Shown here piece by piece: positions 7,086 through 16,275 of a stretch of DNA of 24,627 bases. How positions within the stretch are numbered: the first letter of the stretch is position 1; each line of letters begins with the position of its first letter. This DNA is from Bacteroidales bacterium (GTDB lineage: Bacteria > Bacteroidota > Bacteroidia > Bacteroidales > F082). The notes under the pieces are model-generated. The model saw only the letters and a list, made by a program, of their open reading frames with translations, had not been told where the DNA came from and did no database searches. The stretch is taken from contig JAFRRE010000024.1 in NCBI GenBank assembly GCA_017428285.1, positions 1-24,627 of the forward strand. Direction: 5' to 3'. Made by a program: the position numbers and the translations under genes.

Positions 7086-7093
7086 TAAATTTG
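7086..7093 (+). promoter_or_regulatory. -7 box of the GH106 gene
   Basis: TAAATTTG at 7086-7093 fits TAnnTTTG and is 22 bases before the GH106 ATG. No convincing -33 box is seen at the expected distance. The rest of the 110-base gap after the toxin gene shows no terminator. Confidence 0.55.
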
Positions 7094-7115
7094 CTGCTTC
7101 AATGCACCTAACACA

Positions 7116-10037
7116 ATGAAGCTGCTGAAACTCCTTATCTTACTACTGGGCTTTGCCCTTGTCCTCTACCAATGCCAGCCGAAAACCGACGGACTGACAA
7201 CCGAGCAACTATACGAGGCGTTTCAGCAACCCACCTCGGAATACCATCCTTTTGTGCGCTGGTGGTGGAACGGCGACAAAGTGGAAGCCGACGAACTCGT
7301 GCGTGAGATGCGCCTCTTGAAAGAGGCTGGCATCGGTGGCGTGGAGATCAACCCCATCGCCTTCCCTACCTACTGCGACAGCCTCGGAAAACCTTCTTTG
7401 CAATGGCTCAGCCCCGAGTGGATTGACATGCTCAAGGTATGCTTCGATGAAGCAAAACGACTCGACATGACCTGCGACCTACTTGTTGGCTCGGGCTGGC
7501 CTTTTGGAGCCGAGTTCCTCAATGAAGATGAACGGGCGCAAATCGTGGTCAACTATGCTGAAACGGTGACAGGACCCACAACGCTGACCATCATTCGTGA
7601 CAGCCTCTGCGAGAAAGCCATGCCCAAGGTAAGTTCGCCATACAAGGGAAACATCAAAGAGCTGATGTCGCTGAAACTTTATCCAAATCCAGCTTCAAGT
7701 GTTGATGAGGGGATTACCATTTGGACAACGCAAAGCAAGATCCTTGAGCCTGTCGAAAGGCCGGTTGACAGTATAATCACCATCGAAGTACCAGAAGGAA
7801 ACTACACTTTGGCCGCCTTGGTGAAGATCAACGGTTTCTTGGAAGTCATCAACGGCGCACCAGGGGCAGCTGGTCCCGTGCTCGACCATTTCAATACTGA
7901 GGCAGTCAACCGTTACCTTTACAACATGTCGGACAAAATTGAGACACAAATCGGACCGCTGAAAGGCAACATCCGAGCCCTTTTTACCGACAGTATGGAG
8001 CTCGAAGGCGCCAACTGGACCTCCGACATGGCCCAGGAGTTCGAAAAGCGTTACGGCTATGACATCACTGAATGGCTACCATTTATCCTCTTCAAGATTG
8101 GCTCTATGGGCAGCGCAATCAACTATGACCCTGTAATACCCGTCACAGAAGCCTTCCAACAAGAAATCCAACGCGCGCGATACGATTTCGAAGACTTTAA
8201 GGCCCAGCTGATGCAGGAACGCTTCACCAGCACCTATTTGGATTGGTGCCACCAACTAGGAGTGAAAGCCCGTGCCCAAGCTTACGGTCGCGGCTTCTAT
8301 CCCTTGGAGAATGCCTTGGGCTACGACATCCCTGAGGGCGAATCGTGGACCACCAACTGGCTAAAACACAAACCTGGTGAGGAAATGTCGGAAACCGACT
8401 ACCGCCGTGGGCGTGCCTATACTATGGTCAACAAGTTCGTGTCATCAGCCGCCCATCTCGCCGGCAATCGTACTATCAGCTGCGAGGAGATGACCAACAC
8501 CTACACCGTCTTCAATATGAGCCTTGAGCAACTGAAAATCGGCGGTGACCAATCGGCTATGTCGGGCATGACTCACAGCGTGTTCCATGGCTTCAACTAT
8601 TCACCTAATCTTGAAGCCAAGTTCCCCGGCTGGGTACGCTATGGTGCCTACTACAGCGAGAACAACAACTGGTGGCCGTATTTCAAGTACTACAACGATT
8701 ACAAGGCACGCCTCTCATACGCCCTTCAACATGGCACATATTACGCCGATATCGCCATCCTTAATCCCGAAAACGACATGTGGAGTACCATCGGGATGCA
8801 GAACGAGCCCTTCCCCAACACCACTCGTGCGCCCTACAAGACCTTGATTTGGGAAGCCATCAACAAATGCGGTGGAGGCGTGGACTATGTGAGCGAAAAT
8901 ATTATCAACCAGTCGAACATAAAAAAAGACAACCTCTGTTTCAACAAGTGCAAATACAACACTTTAATGCTTATTGATGTGGAGAGCCTGCACCCTGAAA
9001 CTGCCGAGCAATTGCTGCGTTTCGTGGAGACAGGAGGCAAGATTGTCTGTATCGACACCATACCTTACCAATCGTTAGGAAGGCCAGGCAACCATCAAAA
9101 AAATGATTCCCTTGTGAAGGCCACTATGGACAAGGTGATGCAGCACAAGGAACAATTTGTCTTCGTAGAGCCACCCAAAGAAGGCCTCATTCCTTGGTAC
9201 GACAGCCTTCTGCACGTCCAAAAATTGCCGCATTACCTTGAAATCAAGAATCCCGACCCATTTGTCATGCAAAATCGCTACACCACTGATGACGGCAGCG
9301 AATTGATTCTGTTGAGCAATAGCCATCGTTATAATGCTCACCAAACCAAAATCACCTTCGATGAAGCGCTGACACATAAAAAACAAGCCCAAATCTGGGA
9401 CTTGCAGACAGGCAAACGCTATGCCTTGCCTCTTGACAAGGATGGCAGCTATACCTTTGACTTGGGTCCTGTGGAGATGGTACTTGTCGTGTTCGAAAAA
9501 TCTACGCCTATCGACCTCCCAATCTGGCAACCACTCCACACCATTACCGATACTTTACCCGCCACCGACATCTCAGACCACTGGGATGTGGCCCTGTGTC
9601 ATAGCCTCTTAAAGGATACAATCAGTGCACATTTCGACACCTTGTTCGACCTGAAGGATAACGAGGCGTACCAGCATTTCTGCGGAACCATCGTTTATCA
9701 CAAAACCATCAACTGCGGTAGAGACGGTGTGCACACCGTCTCTACAATCCTAAATCTAGGCCTAGTGGAAGGCGTTTCCGAAGTATTCGTTAACGGACAA
9801 TCTGCTGGCGTACAGTATTTTGGTCGTAGAATCTACAATATCACCGATTACCTCCAAGAAGGCGAAAACGACCTTGAAGTCCGCGTGACCACCACCATGG
9901 GCAACTACCTCAAGACCTTCAGCCGAGAGGAGAACCCGACCACTTGGATATATGTGAACCATCCCAAAAGAGACCAACCTTTGCAACCCATGGGCTTGCG
10001 AGGGCCAGTCAGATTATATCATAACCCAGCCCCGTAG
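7116..10037 (+). CDS. Glycoside hydrolase family 106, alpha-L-rhamnosidase-like lipoprotein or exported enzyme
   Basis: The 973-residue protein has a hydrophobic leader ending LVLYQC, a possible lipobox with Cys20. The early run HPFVRWWWNGDKV...LKEAGIGGVEI is characteristic of GH106 alpha-L-rhamnosidases, as are GSGWPFG, the RARAQAYG-like KARAQAYG, and ISCEEMTNTY. From memory, the Bacteroides GH106 BT0986 uses glutamates near 461 and 593; E457/E458 here matches the first. The C-terminal part contains a galactose-binding-like jelly roll (VFVNGQSAGVQYFG). Residues about 868-877 are encoded by a perfect palindrome inserted in frame, and the TAG stop lies in another repeat hairpin. The likely substrate is rhamnose-containing pectin (rhamnogalacturonan), together with the GH28 downstream, 67 bases away. 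Confidence 0.85.
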   Translation: MKLLKLLILLLGFALVLYQCQPKTDGLTTEQLYEAFQQPTSEYHPFVRWWWNGDKVEADELVREMRLLKEAGIGGVEINPIAFPTYCDSLGKPSLQWLSPEWIDMLKVCFDEAKRLDMTCDLLVGSGWPFGAEFLNEDERAQIVVNYAETVTGPTTLTIIRDSLCEKAMPKVSSPYKGNIKELMSLKLYPNPASSVDEGITIWTTQSKILEPVERPVDSIITIEVPEGNYTLAALVKINGFLEVINGAPGAAGPVLDHFNTEAVNRYLYNMSDKIETQIGPLKGNIRALFTDSMELEGANWTSDMAQEFEKRYGYDITEWLPFILFKIGSMGSAINYDPVIPVTEAFQQEIQRARYDFEDFKAQLMQERFTSTYLDWCHQLGVKARAQAYGRGFYPLENALGYDIPEGESWTTNWLKHKPGEEMSETDYRRGRAYTMVNKFVSSAAHLAGNRTISCEEMTNTYTVFNMSLEQLKIGGDQSAMSGMTHSVFHGFNYSPNLEAKFPGWVRYGAYYSENNNWWPYFKYYNDYKARLSYALQHGTYYADIAILNPENDMWSTIGMQNEPFPNTTRAPYKTLIWEAINKCGGGVDYVSENIINQSNIKKDNLCFNKCKYNTLMLIDVESLHPETAEQLLRFVETGGKIVCIDTIPYQSLGRPGNHQKNDSLVKATMDKVMQHKEQFVFVEPPKEGLIPWYDSLLHVQKLPHYLEIKNPDPFVMQNRYTTDDGSELILLSNSHRYNAHQTKITFDEALTHKKQAQIWDLQTGKRYALPLDKDGSYTFDLGPVEMVLVVFEKSTPIDLPIWQPLHTITDTLPATDISDHWDVALCHSLLKDTISAHFDTLFDLKDNEAYQHFCGTIVYHKTINCGRDGVHTVSTILNLGLVEGVSEVFVNGQSAGVQYFGRRIYNITDYLQEGENDLEVRVTTTMGNYLKTFSREENPTTWIYVNHPKRDQPLQPMGLRGPVRLYHNPAP
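9718..9745. repeat. Perfect 28-bp palindrome inserted in the GH106 reading frame
   Basis: Bases 9718-9731 read GTAGAGACGGTGTG and 9732-9745 are their exact reverse complement. It encodes RDGVHTVST in the C-terminal domain. The GTAGAGACG...CGTCTCTAC ends are those of a palindromic repeat I recall from cyanobacterial and Bacteroidota genomes, so this is more likely an inserted repeat than a regulatory site. Confidence 0.85.
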
Positions 10038-10075
10038 GGGCGCCAGACATTAAGCAGGCGGTGTTAACCCCTGCC
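10029..10075. repeat. Double-hairpin repeat spanning the GH106 stop codon
   Basis: GCCCC/GGGGC (10029-10033, 10037-10041) form one hairpin around GTA. GCAGG (10054-10058) pairs with CCTGC (10070-10074) around GGTGTTAACC to form a second. The TAG stop of GH106 (10035-10037) lies in the first hairpin, so the last residues NPAP come from the repeat. GCCCCGTAGGGGC followed by a GTTAACCCCTGC arm is a motif I recall as dispersed in gut Bacteroidota. Confidence 0.65.
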
Positions 10076-10104
10076 ATTAGCAAAACAACATAGTAAGACA
10101 TAAT

Positions 10105-11580
10105 ATGAAAAAACACCTCCTAACCCTCTGCCTCTCCCTACTGATGGCCCTCCAAGCCACAGCGCAAGACCCCAAACCTACCTATAACGCCTCGAAGTTC
10201 GGCATCCGCAGCGACGGCGTCACCATGAACACTCGCAGCATCCAATTCGCCATCGACTGGATTGCTGAACAAGGCGGTGGCACCCTGCGTTTCTGGGTAG
10301 GCCGCTACCTGACAGGCAGCATCCATCTCAAATCCAATGTCACCATTGAACTGATGGAAGGCGCCGTGTTGGTGGGCAGCACCAACCCCTTCGACTACGA
10401 CCGCCTCAACGCCACCAACGACCATGGCCTCATCCTCGCCGAAGGCGTCGAGAACATCCGACTCATCGGCGTCTATAACAGTGGTGGCGTCATCGAAGGA
10501 CAAGGGCGAGAATTGGGCAACAATTGCACCGACCTCGTACACAAAGGCCTCATGAAAGACAAGCTGAGCAACGACCGTGTTGGCGAGGGATTCCGTCCCC
10601 GACTGCTGATTTTCAGAGAGTGTAAGAATGTGGAAGTCGACAATGTAACCTTCCGCAATGCCGCCAATTGGGTCACCATGTACGACCAATGCGAGAATGT
10701 CAAAGTCAACAACATACGCATCCAAAGCACTGCCTTCTGGAATAACGACGGCATCGACATCGTGGATTGTGACGGCTTCGTGCTGACCAACAGCTATATC
10801 GACGCGAGCGATGATGCCATTTGCCTCAAGTCACATAGTGCCAAGAAGTTGTGCCAAAATGTGGAAGTGCGTCACTGCACCGCCCGTAGCAGCGCGAGTG
10901 GCATCAAGTTCGGCACTATGGGTGCAGGCGGTTTCAAGAATGTGAGAATCATCGACAACACCGTTTATGACACCTACCGTAGTGCCATCACCATACAAAG
11001 CGTCGACGGCGGCATTTGCGAAAATATCCTCGTGGACTCACTCTATGCCACCAATGTGGGCAATGCCATCTACCTCAATGTCGGGGCACGACGCGACAAA
11101 CAGAGCTTCATGGAAGGCATCACTATCCGAAACCTCTACTGCGAGGTGGCAGCCACCAAACCCGATGCGGGCTACGAATACGAAGGTCCCATCGAAGACC
11201 TGCCGCGCAACATCTCACCTTGTGGCATCATTGGACTGAAAGACAGCAAGATCAAAAATGTCAAATTAGAAAACATTGAAATTGTCTTCCCTGGTGGTGG
11301 CGACCCACATTATGCGCATGTCGGTCTTGATGAGTTGGACAAAGTGCCCGAGATGCCCAAAGCCTATCCCGAGTTCTCGCAACACATGGAGCTTCCTGCC
11401 TGGGGCTTCTTCATCCGCCATGTCGACGGCTTGACCATGCATAACATCAAACTGACCGCACTGAAAAAAGACTACCGCACTGCCATCGTGATGGATGATG
11501 TTAGCAACCATAATATCAGCAATCTAAGCGTGACAGAACCTGATAGCGAAACAAAAGAAGCCGTTTTTGAGCGAAAATAA
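10105..11580 (+). CDS. Glycoside hydrolase family 28 (polygalacturonase-like) parallel beta-helix enzyme
   Basis: The 491-residue protein has a signal peptide (MKKHLLTLCLSLLMALQATA, cleavage before QD), a pectate-lyase-like start (YNASKFGIRSDGVTMNT) and many beta-helix rungs. GH28 landmarks present are NNDGIDIVDC (D215), ASDDAICLKS (D236, D237) and YRSAITIQ (R292). The usual catalytic-site GHG is replaced by SASGIKFG (residues 263-270), and the lysine of the RIK motif is not seen. This places it in a non-classical GH28 branch, and its exact substrate is uncertain. It follows GH106 by 67 bases without a clear promoter or terminator, so the two are probably cotranscribed and act together on galacturonan or rhamnogalacturonan in the periplasm. 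Confidence 0.82.
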   Translation: MKKHLLTLCLSLLMALQATAQDPKPTYNASKFGIRSDGVTMNTRSIQFAIDWIAEQGGGTLRFWVGRYLTGSIHLKSNVTIELMEGAVLVGSTNPFDYDRLNATNDHGLILAEGVENIRLIGVYNSGGVIEGQGRELGNNCTDLVHKGLMKDKLSNDRVGEGFRPRLLIFRECKNVEVDNVTFRNAANWVTMYDQCENVKVNNIRIQSTAFWNNDGIDIVDCDGFVLTNSYIDASDDAICLKSHSAKKLCQNVEVRHCTARSSASGIKFGTMGAGGFKNVRIIDNTVYDTYRSAITIQSVDGGICENILVDSLYATNVGNAIYLNVGARRDKQSFMEGITIRNLYCEVAATKPDAGYEYEGPIEDLPRNISPCGIIGLKDSKIKNVKLENIEIVFPGGGDPHYAHVGLDELDKVPEMPKAYPEFSQHMELPAWGFFIRHVDGLTMHNIKLTALKKDYRTAIVMDDVSNHNISNLSVTEPDSETKEAVFERK

Positions 11581-11589
11581 CCTAGTGAC

Positions 11590-13083
11590 CTATATCCGCT
11601 TCTTAATCCATCCTAAAACGCCCTTCACCAAATCCTTCTCCTTCCAGCAGATGAACGCGAAGAACACCAATAGCAGCCCTGTGTTCACCACCAAGGTCCA
11701 TACGGTGTTTTCGATGTGGATGTACTTTTGCGCGAAATACAAGGCCAAGGCAATAGCAAAATAAAGGAAAGCCGACTTCAAGTCGTATGGTATAGGAGCC
11801 TTTTTCTGCCCAACGAAATAGGACAACACCATGCAGGTGGCATAACCCGCAAAACCACCCCAGGCACAAGCCATATAGCCGTATTGAGGCACAAAGATGA
11901 AGTTAATGGCTAACAATACCGCGCAACCAATAGCACTGAAGATGGCTCCCCACCAAGTCTGGTCGGTGAGCTTGTACCAAAACGAAAGGTTGAAATAGAT
12001 GCCCATAAAGATTTCGGCCATCATCACGATGGGAACCACCCGCAAACCTTCATGATAATCCGACCCAACGAGATACTTCAATAAAGGCATATACATCACC
12101 ACGGCAAGGAAAGCCAGCAGCGTGAAGATAATGAAGTATTTCATCACCTTGGCTTGGGTCTCTTTGTCGGCAGTATCGCGTTTACCACCAAAAACAAAAG
12201 GCTCATAGGCATAGCGGAAAGCTTGTGTGATCATCGCCATAATCATCGCTATCTTGACACAAGCACCGTAAATACCGAGTTGCTCCTCCCCTTCGAGACC
12301 GGGAACAATTTTCTTGAAGACAATCTTGTCGGCCACCTGGTTGAGAATGCCAGCCAAACCCAAAAGCAGAATGGGCCAAGTATATTTCAGCATTTCTTTC
12401 AACAAGTTACGGTCGATGCCAGTGCGCAGTTTCTTGATTTCGGGAATAAATCCTAAAGTGACCAACACGGTGCAAATCAAGTTGGCGATGAAAATATAAC
12501 CCACCTGATAGCTAGCATGATACCATTCCATCATGGAGGGATAGTGTTCTTTCAAGTAGGGCGCCAGATAGAAAATGAACAAGTTCAGCAACAAACTCAT
12601 GATGATGAATGAGAGTTTCAGTGTCATGAACTTGAGGGGGCGATTCTCATAACGAAGCCGAGCAAAAAGGATGGACTGGAAAGCATCGAAGGCCACGATG
12701 ATGGCCATAATTTCCACAAATTCGGGATGCAAGGCATAATCCAAGGCTCCGGCAATGGGTTTCAGGAACAACGATACCAGAATGAGGAAAACCAGGGAAA
12801 CTAAGCCGACAGAAAGTCCAGCAGTAGAAAAAGCCTTATTGGGGTTGACATTCTCCTTGTTGGAGAAACGGAAGAAGGTGGTTTCCATACCAAAAGTAAG
12901 CAGGACAAGGAGCAAGGCTGTATAGGCATACAAGTTGGTGACAATGCCGTATCCTCCGGATTCGGCTGCCATTCTATGTGTGTGTATGGGCACCAGCAGG
13001 TAATTCAAGAATCTGCCGATGATGCTACTCAAGCCGTAAATGGCGGTTTGCTTCGCCAAGGAGCCTAATTTGTTTTCTGCCAT
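11590..13083 (-). CDS. Polysaccharide flippase (Wzx/RfbX-like, MOP superfamily)
   Basis: The 497-residue integral membrane protein has about 12-14 hydrophobic segments. The N-terminus MAENKLGSLAKQTAIYGLSSIIGRFLNYLLVPIHTH is a typical start for Bacteroidota lipopolysaccharide or capsule flippases (quoted in parts; key is KQTAIYGLSSIIGRFLNYLL). Such proteins move lipid-linked oligosaccharides across the inner membrane for O-antigen, capsule or related glycans. It is convergent with GH28, with only 9 bases between the stops and no obvious terminator. No glycosyltransferases adjoin it, so the glycan cannot be named. It has a promoter immediately upstream, independent of the kinase gene. Confidence 0.85.
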   Translation of the reverse strand: MAENKLGSLAKQTAIYGLSSIIGRFLNYLLVPIHTHRMAAESGGYGIVTNLYAYTALLLVLLTFGMETTFFRFSNKENVNPNKAFSTAGLSVGLVSLVFLILVSLFLKPIAGALDYALHPEFVEIMAIIVAFDAFQSILFARLRYENRPLKFMTLKLSFIIMSLLLNLFIFYLAPYLKEHYPSMMEWYHASYQVGYIFIANLICTVLVTLGFIPEIKKLRTGIDRNLLKEMLKYTWPILLLGLAGILNQVADKIVFKKIVPGLEGEEQLGIYGACVKIAMIMAMITQAFRYAYEPFVFGGKRDTADKETQAKVMKYFIIFTLLAFLAVVMYMPLLKYLVGSDYHEGLRVVPIVMMAEIFMGIYFNLSFWYKLTDQTWWGAIFSAIGCAVLLAINFIFVPQYGYMACAWGGFAGYATCMVLSYFVGQKKAPIPYDLKSAFLYFAIALALYFAQKYIHIENTVWTLVVNTGLLLVFFAFICWKEKDLVKGVLGWIKKRI

Positions 13084-13111
13084 GTGGATTGCTTTTGGTC
13101 TTTCAAGAACG

Positions 13112-13143
13112 CAAAATTACGCTTTATATTGACTCTATTTCAA
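13112..13143 (-). promoter_or_regulatory. Promoter of the flippase gene
   Basis: On the minus strand TAATTTTG (13119-13112) fits TAnnTTTG and lies 28 bases before the ATG at 13083. TTG at 13143-13141, overlapping the end of the kinase gene, is 21 bases upstream as a -33 candidate. Confidence 0.55.
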
Positions 13144-16130
13144 TTTTTCGGTAATTCAATAACAAACTCCGCCCCCTCCCCTTCCTGGCTTTCGAAGGAA
13201 ATCATCCCACCAGCGGCCTGAACGATATTGTAGCTCAACGAGAGACCCACACCCGAGCCGCCTGACTTAGTGGTGAAGTTGGGCAGGAATATCTGGCTCT
13301 TATCCTCTTCCTTGATGCCTTTGCCATTGTCTTTCACGCTAATGATGAAAGCTGTCTTGGTGTTCTTAAGGCTGACATCAATTCGTCCATCGGGCTTTGA
13401 GCCTATGGCCTGTGTGGCATTCTTGATGAGGTTGCCGACAACACTGTTTAGGTTGGTCTTGTCGCCGTTATAAGTATGGTCTTTTGTTGGGTCGAAATCG
13501 TAATGGAATTCAATGTTTTCGGCATTGTCATAAAGACTTACGACGTTTTGGACCAGTTCGACCAAATCCAAAGGTGCTGGATGGTTCTCGGGCAACTTGG
13601 CATAGCGAGAGAATGATGATGCTATGTCTGAAAGGGCATCGATCTGTTCGATAAGCGTGTTGGTCGTACGTTGGATCTGCTCTGGCGTAGCTTTGCCATT
13701 ATCGATGTTGCGTTGCAATAGTTGCACGCTGAGACGCATTGGTGTGAGCGAGTTCTTGATTTCGTGTGCCACCTGTCGTGCCACGCCTCTCCAAGCTGAT
13801 TCGGCAGCAGTACGTTTCAGTTCGGCAGCGCTCTTCTCCAACTCCACGATGAGTTGGTTGTACTGCCCCACCAAAGCTCCAATTTCATCATCGCCTTTCC
13901 ATTCAATGGGCTCGTTCTTTTGGCCGATTTTAATGTCCCCTAATTTATTCTGAATCAAGGCTAAAGGCCGTGTCAAACTCCGTGTGATGAGAAGAATGAA
14001 TACCAAGGCGCCACCAAGCAGCACGACAATGATATTGAGATAGGTGAGGATGAAGTTACGGATTTCATTGTGCAAGTCGGTGGAACTCGAGAAATAAGGC
14101 GTGTTGAGATAAGCCAAAGTGCTGCCATTGGCATCGGTCAGCGGGATGTAAGCCGATTCGTATGTGCCTTTACCAAGATATTCAGTGTGTGTGAAAAAGA
14201 GGTCTTTATTGCGGCTCAAACTATTGTATGCTTCCGCATTCATTATAGGAGCCTGCAGGTTGAGTTCGTTGATTTCAGGACGGGTCGTGGCCAATAACTG
14301 ACCATCGAGTTGGTAGAGGTTCAAGTCGGTAAAGAAGGTGTTAGCATAGTGATGCAAGATGTCGGTCCAAGTATCTTTCGACGCAGTTCGCATCAGGGTG
14401 GCAAAGTCAAGATTGTTGCACATCTCAAGAGAGAGCGTTCGGGTGGTTTCAAACTGGGCATCGGTGGTGTTTTGGTTGTAGAGTGTGCGCATATAAAGCA
14501 CCGACACGGGACCGATAGCAACAAATGAAATGCCCAAAGTCAGCAAGACCACGGCCTGTAAACGCCAACGTAAACTACTATTGCGCCATCTTTGATACTC
14601 TTTGGGTCTGGCCAACCAAACTATAAGCAAATAAAGCAAAGAAAGACCGAGGAAGAATATGGCAAAGGGTGCTGTCTTTTGCGAAAAACTACGTGTAGGT
14701 GTGCTGATGACAACCGAATTGTTTTCACTGTCAATGAGAGCATAATGTTTGAATTTGCTGCTGAAAGTGAACTCGTGGTCTTTGACTTTCAGGCTGTTCA
14801 GGAAGTTGGGATAGACATAGCGACCGTATTTATAAACCAAGAGATTCCCTCTATAACTGGCCACCGAATAGTCGTATGGCTTTGAGCTGTTGGATTCTTT
14901 TAGCAGTTGAGGAAATCCGAAACCTTCAGGTGCGATAGGCTTATAAAACTCAAAATAAAGCGCTTTCCTTAAGGTATCTTTTGTAATGTCAATTCGAGCC
15001 AAGTAATTGGGATCCAAGGTATAATAATCCATGAAATAGAGATTGTTCCCTACCCTTTCGTTTTTGTTGTTGGCCAACTTATCCCTGAAGTAGCTGTCGC
15101 ACACAGTGACAAAGCCCTCTGGCTGGATGGTGATCTCCTCTCCTGGCGCACAAAGGGTTAACGTGGTCGAGTAAGCTTTCATGGTCTCATCGAAAAGCAA
15201 GTCCTTGGAATAACCAAGGATGACATCAGCCAGCACGTTGCTTTCAGCAAACAGCATGTCTCTCAAAGTAGTGTCGAACTTCATCTGTAGGGCAAAATGT
15301 TCATAACAGCTCTCGAAGGCCGTATCGCGTTTCTCCATCAGGTTTTGGGCCTGTTGCCGCATTTGCTCGTTTTCATTCCTGACCCCAATTCGATAATAGA
15401 CATATGTACTGATCAAGGAAACCAAAAGGATTACGATGATTCCGATTTCCACACTATGCGACTTCTTCCAGTCCTTTGACTGCGACTCTCTTTGCTTTCC
15501 ATAGGCCAAAATCAGTCCTACAATCACCAGCAAAAGGGAAGGCAAAGGCCATAAATACCTAAATGGTTCTTTCAATTTCAGGGTTCCATCAATTTGGTAT
15601 ATGCCCAAAACTTTGCCCTCGCCATTTACCAAAGGTATTCCTTTGTCATTGTCCAAAAACCTAATATCAGTATTGATGAACCAAGGAAAGCTTGGGGTTG
15701 TGTTTTCAAAATAGGGATTGTCAATCTGATAAGTGGTGTTGACCAATTTGTAAATGTAATAGGTCATGTTGTCACTTTCATACGACTTCACATAATAGTT
15801 GCCCGAAAGTAAGGAACAGATGGTGTCGTGCCCAACCTCAACTTTACGCTTCAACAATTTTGGATTGACATCATTACGGTTCCAATAGACCAAAGTGTCG
15901 TTCATAAAGATAGTCAAACCCGTCTGACGCTTTTCCAGTTCATTAAAATTAAGACCTCCTTGGATTTGCAACTGCATTTCCTTGTCCATACCCAAAACCG
16001 ACTTTCTGATGCTCCGGTTCAAAAAACCCGGTTTCAAGGAAAGGTAAAAGAACAACCCAAGCGTCACCATCAAGACAACGCCAATCACACATAATAGCAA
16101 ACCGGTTTTCTTTATTCTTTTACTTTTCAT
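13140..16130 (-). CDS. NtrY-like membrane sensor histidine kinase
   Basis: The 996-residue protein has six likely membrane helices: about 12-32, 190-210, 228-248, 490-510, 530-552 and 692-716. Two large extracytoplasmic regions lie between the third and fourth and between the fifth and sixth. The last helix is followed by a HAMP domain (RSLTRPLALIQNKLGDI) and a HisKA domain with ARQVAHEIKNSLTPMRLS; the phosphoacceptor is H789. The ATPase part has the N box (NLIKNATQ), G1 (DNGKGI), F (FLPNFTTK) and G2 (GSGVGLSLS). This is the NtrY-like class. No receiver domain is fused and no response regulator gene is in the window. The stimulus is unknown. Confidence 0.9.
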   Translation of the reverse strand: MKSKRIKKTGLLLCVIGVVLMVTLGLFFYLSLKPGFLNRSIRKSVLGMDKEMQLQIQGGLNFNELEKRQTGLTIFMNDTLVYWNRNDVNPKLLKRKVEVGHDTICSLLSGNYYVKSYESDNMTYYIYKLVNTTYQIDNPYFENTTPSFPWFINTDIRFLDNDKGIPLVNGEGKVLGIYQIDGTLKLKEPFRYLWPLPSLLLVIVGLILAYGKQRESQSKDWKKSHSVEIGIIVILLVSLISTYVYYRIGVRNENEQMRQQAQNLMEKRDTAFESCYEHFALQMKFDTTLRDMLFAESNVLADVILGYSKDLLFDETMKAYSTTLTLCAPGEEITIQPEGFVTVCDSYFRDKLANNKNERVGNNLYFMDYYTLDPNYLARIDITKDTLRKALYFEFYKPIAPEGFGFPQLLKESNSSKPYDYSVASYRGNLLVYKYGRYVYPNFLNSLKVKDHEFTFSSKFKHYALIDSENNSVVISTPTRSFSQKTAPFAIFFLGLSLLYLLIVWLARPKEYQRWRNSSLRWRLQAVVLLTLGISFVAIGPVSVLYMRTLYNQNTTDAQFETTRTLSLEMCNNLDFATLMRTASKDTWTDILHHYANTFFTDLNLYQLDGQLLATTRPEINELNLQAPIMNAEAYNSLSRNKDLFFTHTEYLGKGTYESAYIPLTDANGSTLAYLNTPYFSSSTDLHNEIRNFILTYLNIIVVLLGGALVFILLITRSLTRPLALIQNKLGDIKIGQKNEPIEWKGDDEIGALVGQYNQLIVELEKSAAELKRTAAESAWRGVARQVAHEIKNSLTPMRLSVQLLQRNIDNGKATPEQIQRTTNTLIEQIDALSDIASSFSRYAKLPENHPAPLDLVELVQNVVSLYDNAENIEFHYDFDPTKDHTYNGDKTNLNSVVGNLIKNATQAIGSKPDGRIDVSLKNTKTAFIISVKDNGKGIKEEDKSQIFLPNFTTKSGGSGVGLSLSYNIVQAAGGMISFESQEGEGAEFVIELPKN

Positions 16131-16275
16131 CTAGCCTTTATGTTAAAACTAAAGAATTTTCTTGATATTGTGCAAGTTATAAAAAGTTCCGTGTAAGGAG
16201 TTTTCAAGCCACCAACTATATCATCATATAAAAACCAAGCAAAATGGCTTAAACAGGCTAAAAATAGGCAAATTT

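Noticed and set aside
10138..10725. 195-codon minus-strand open frame
   Set aside because: Antisense to the GH28 gene, whose signal peptide and motifs are clear.
16131..16275. Terminator or small RNA between methyltransferase and kinase
   Set aside because: Only a weak AAGC/GCTT hairpin is seen, with no strong stem plus T tract and no -7 box.
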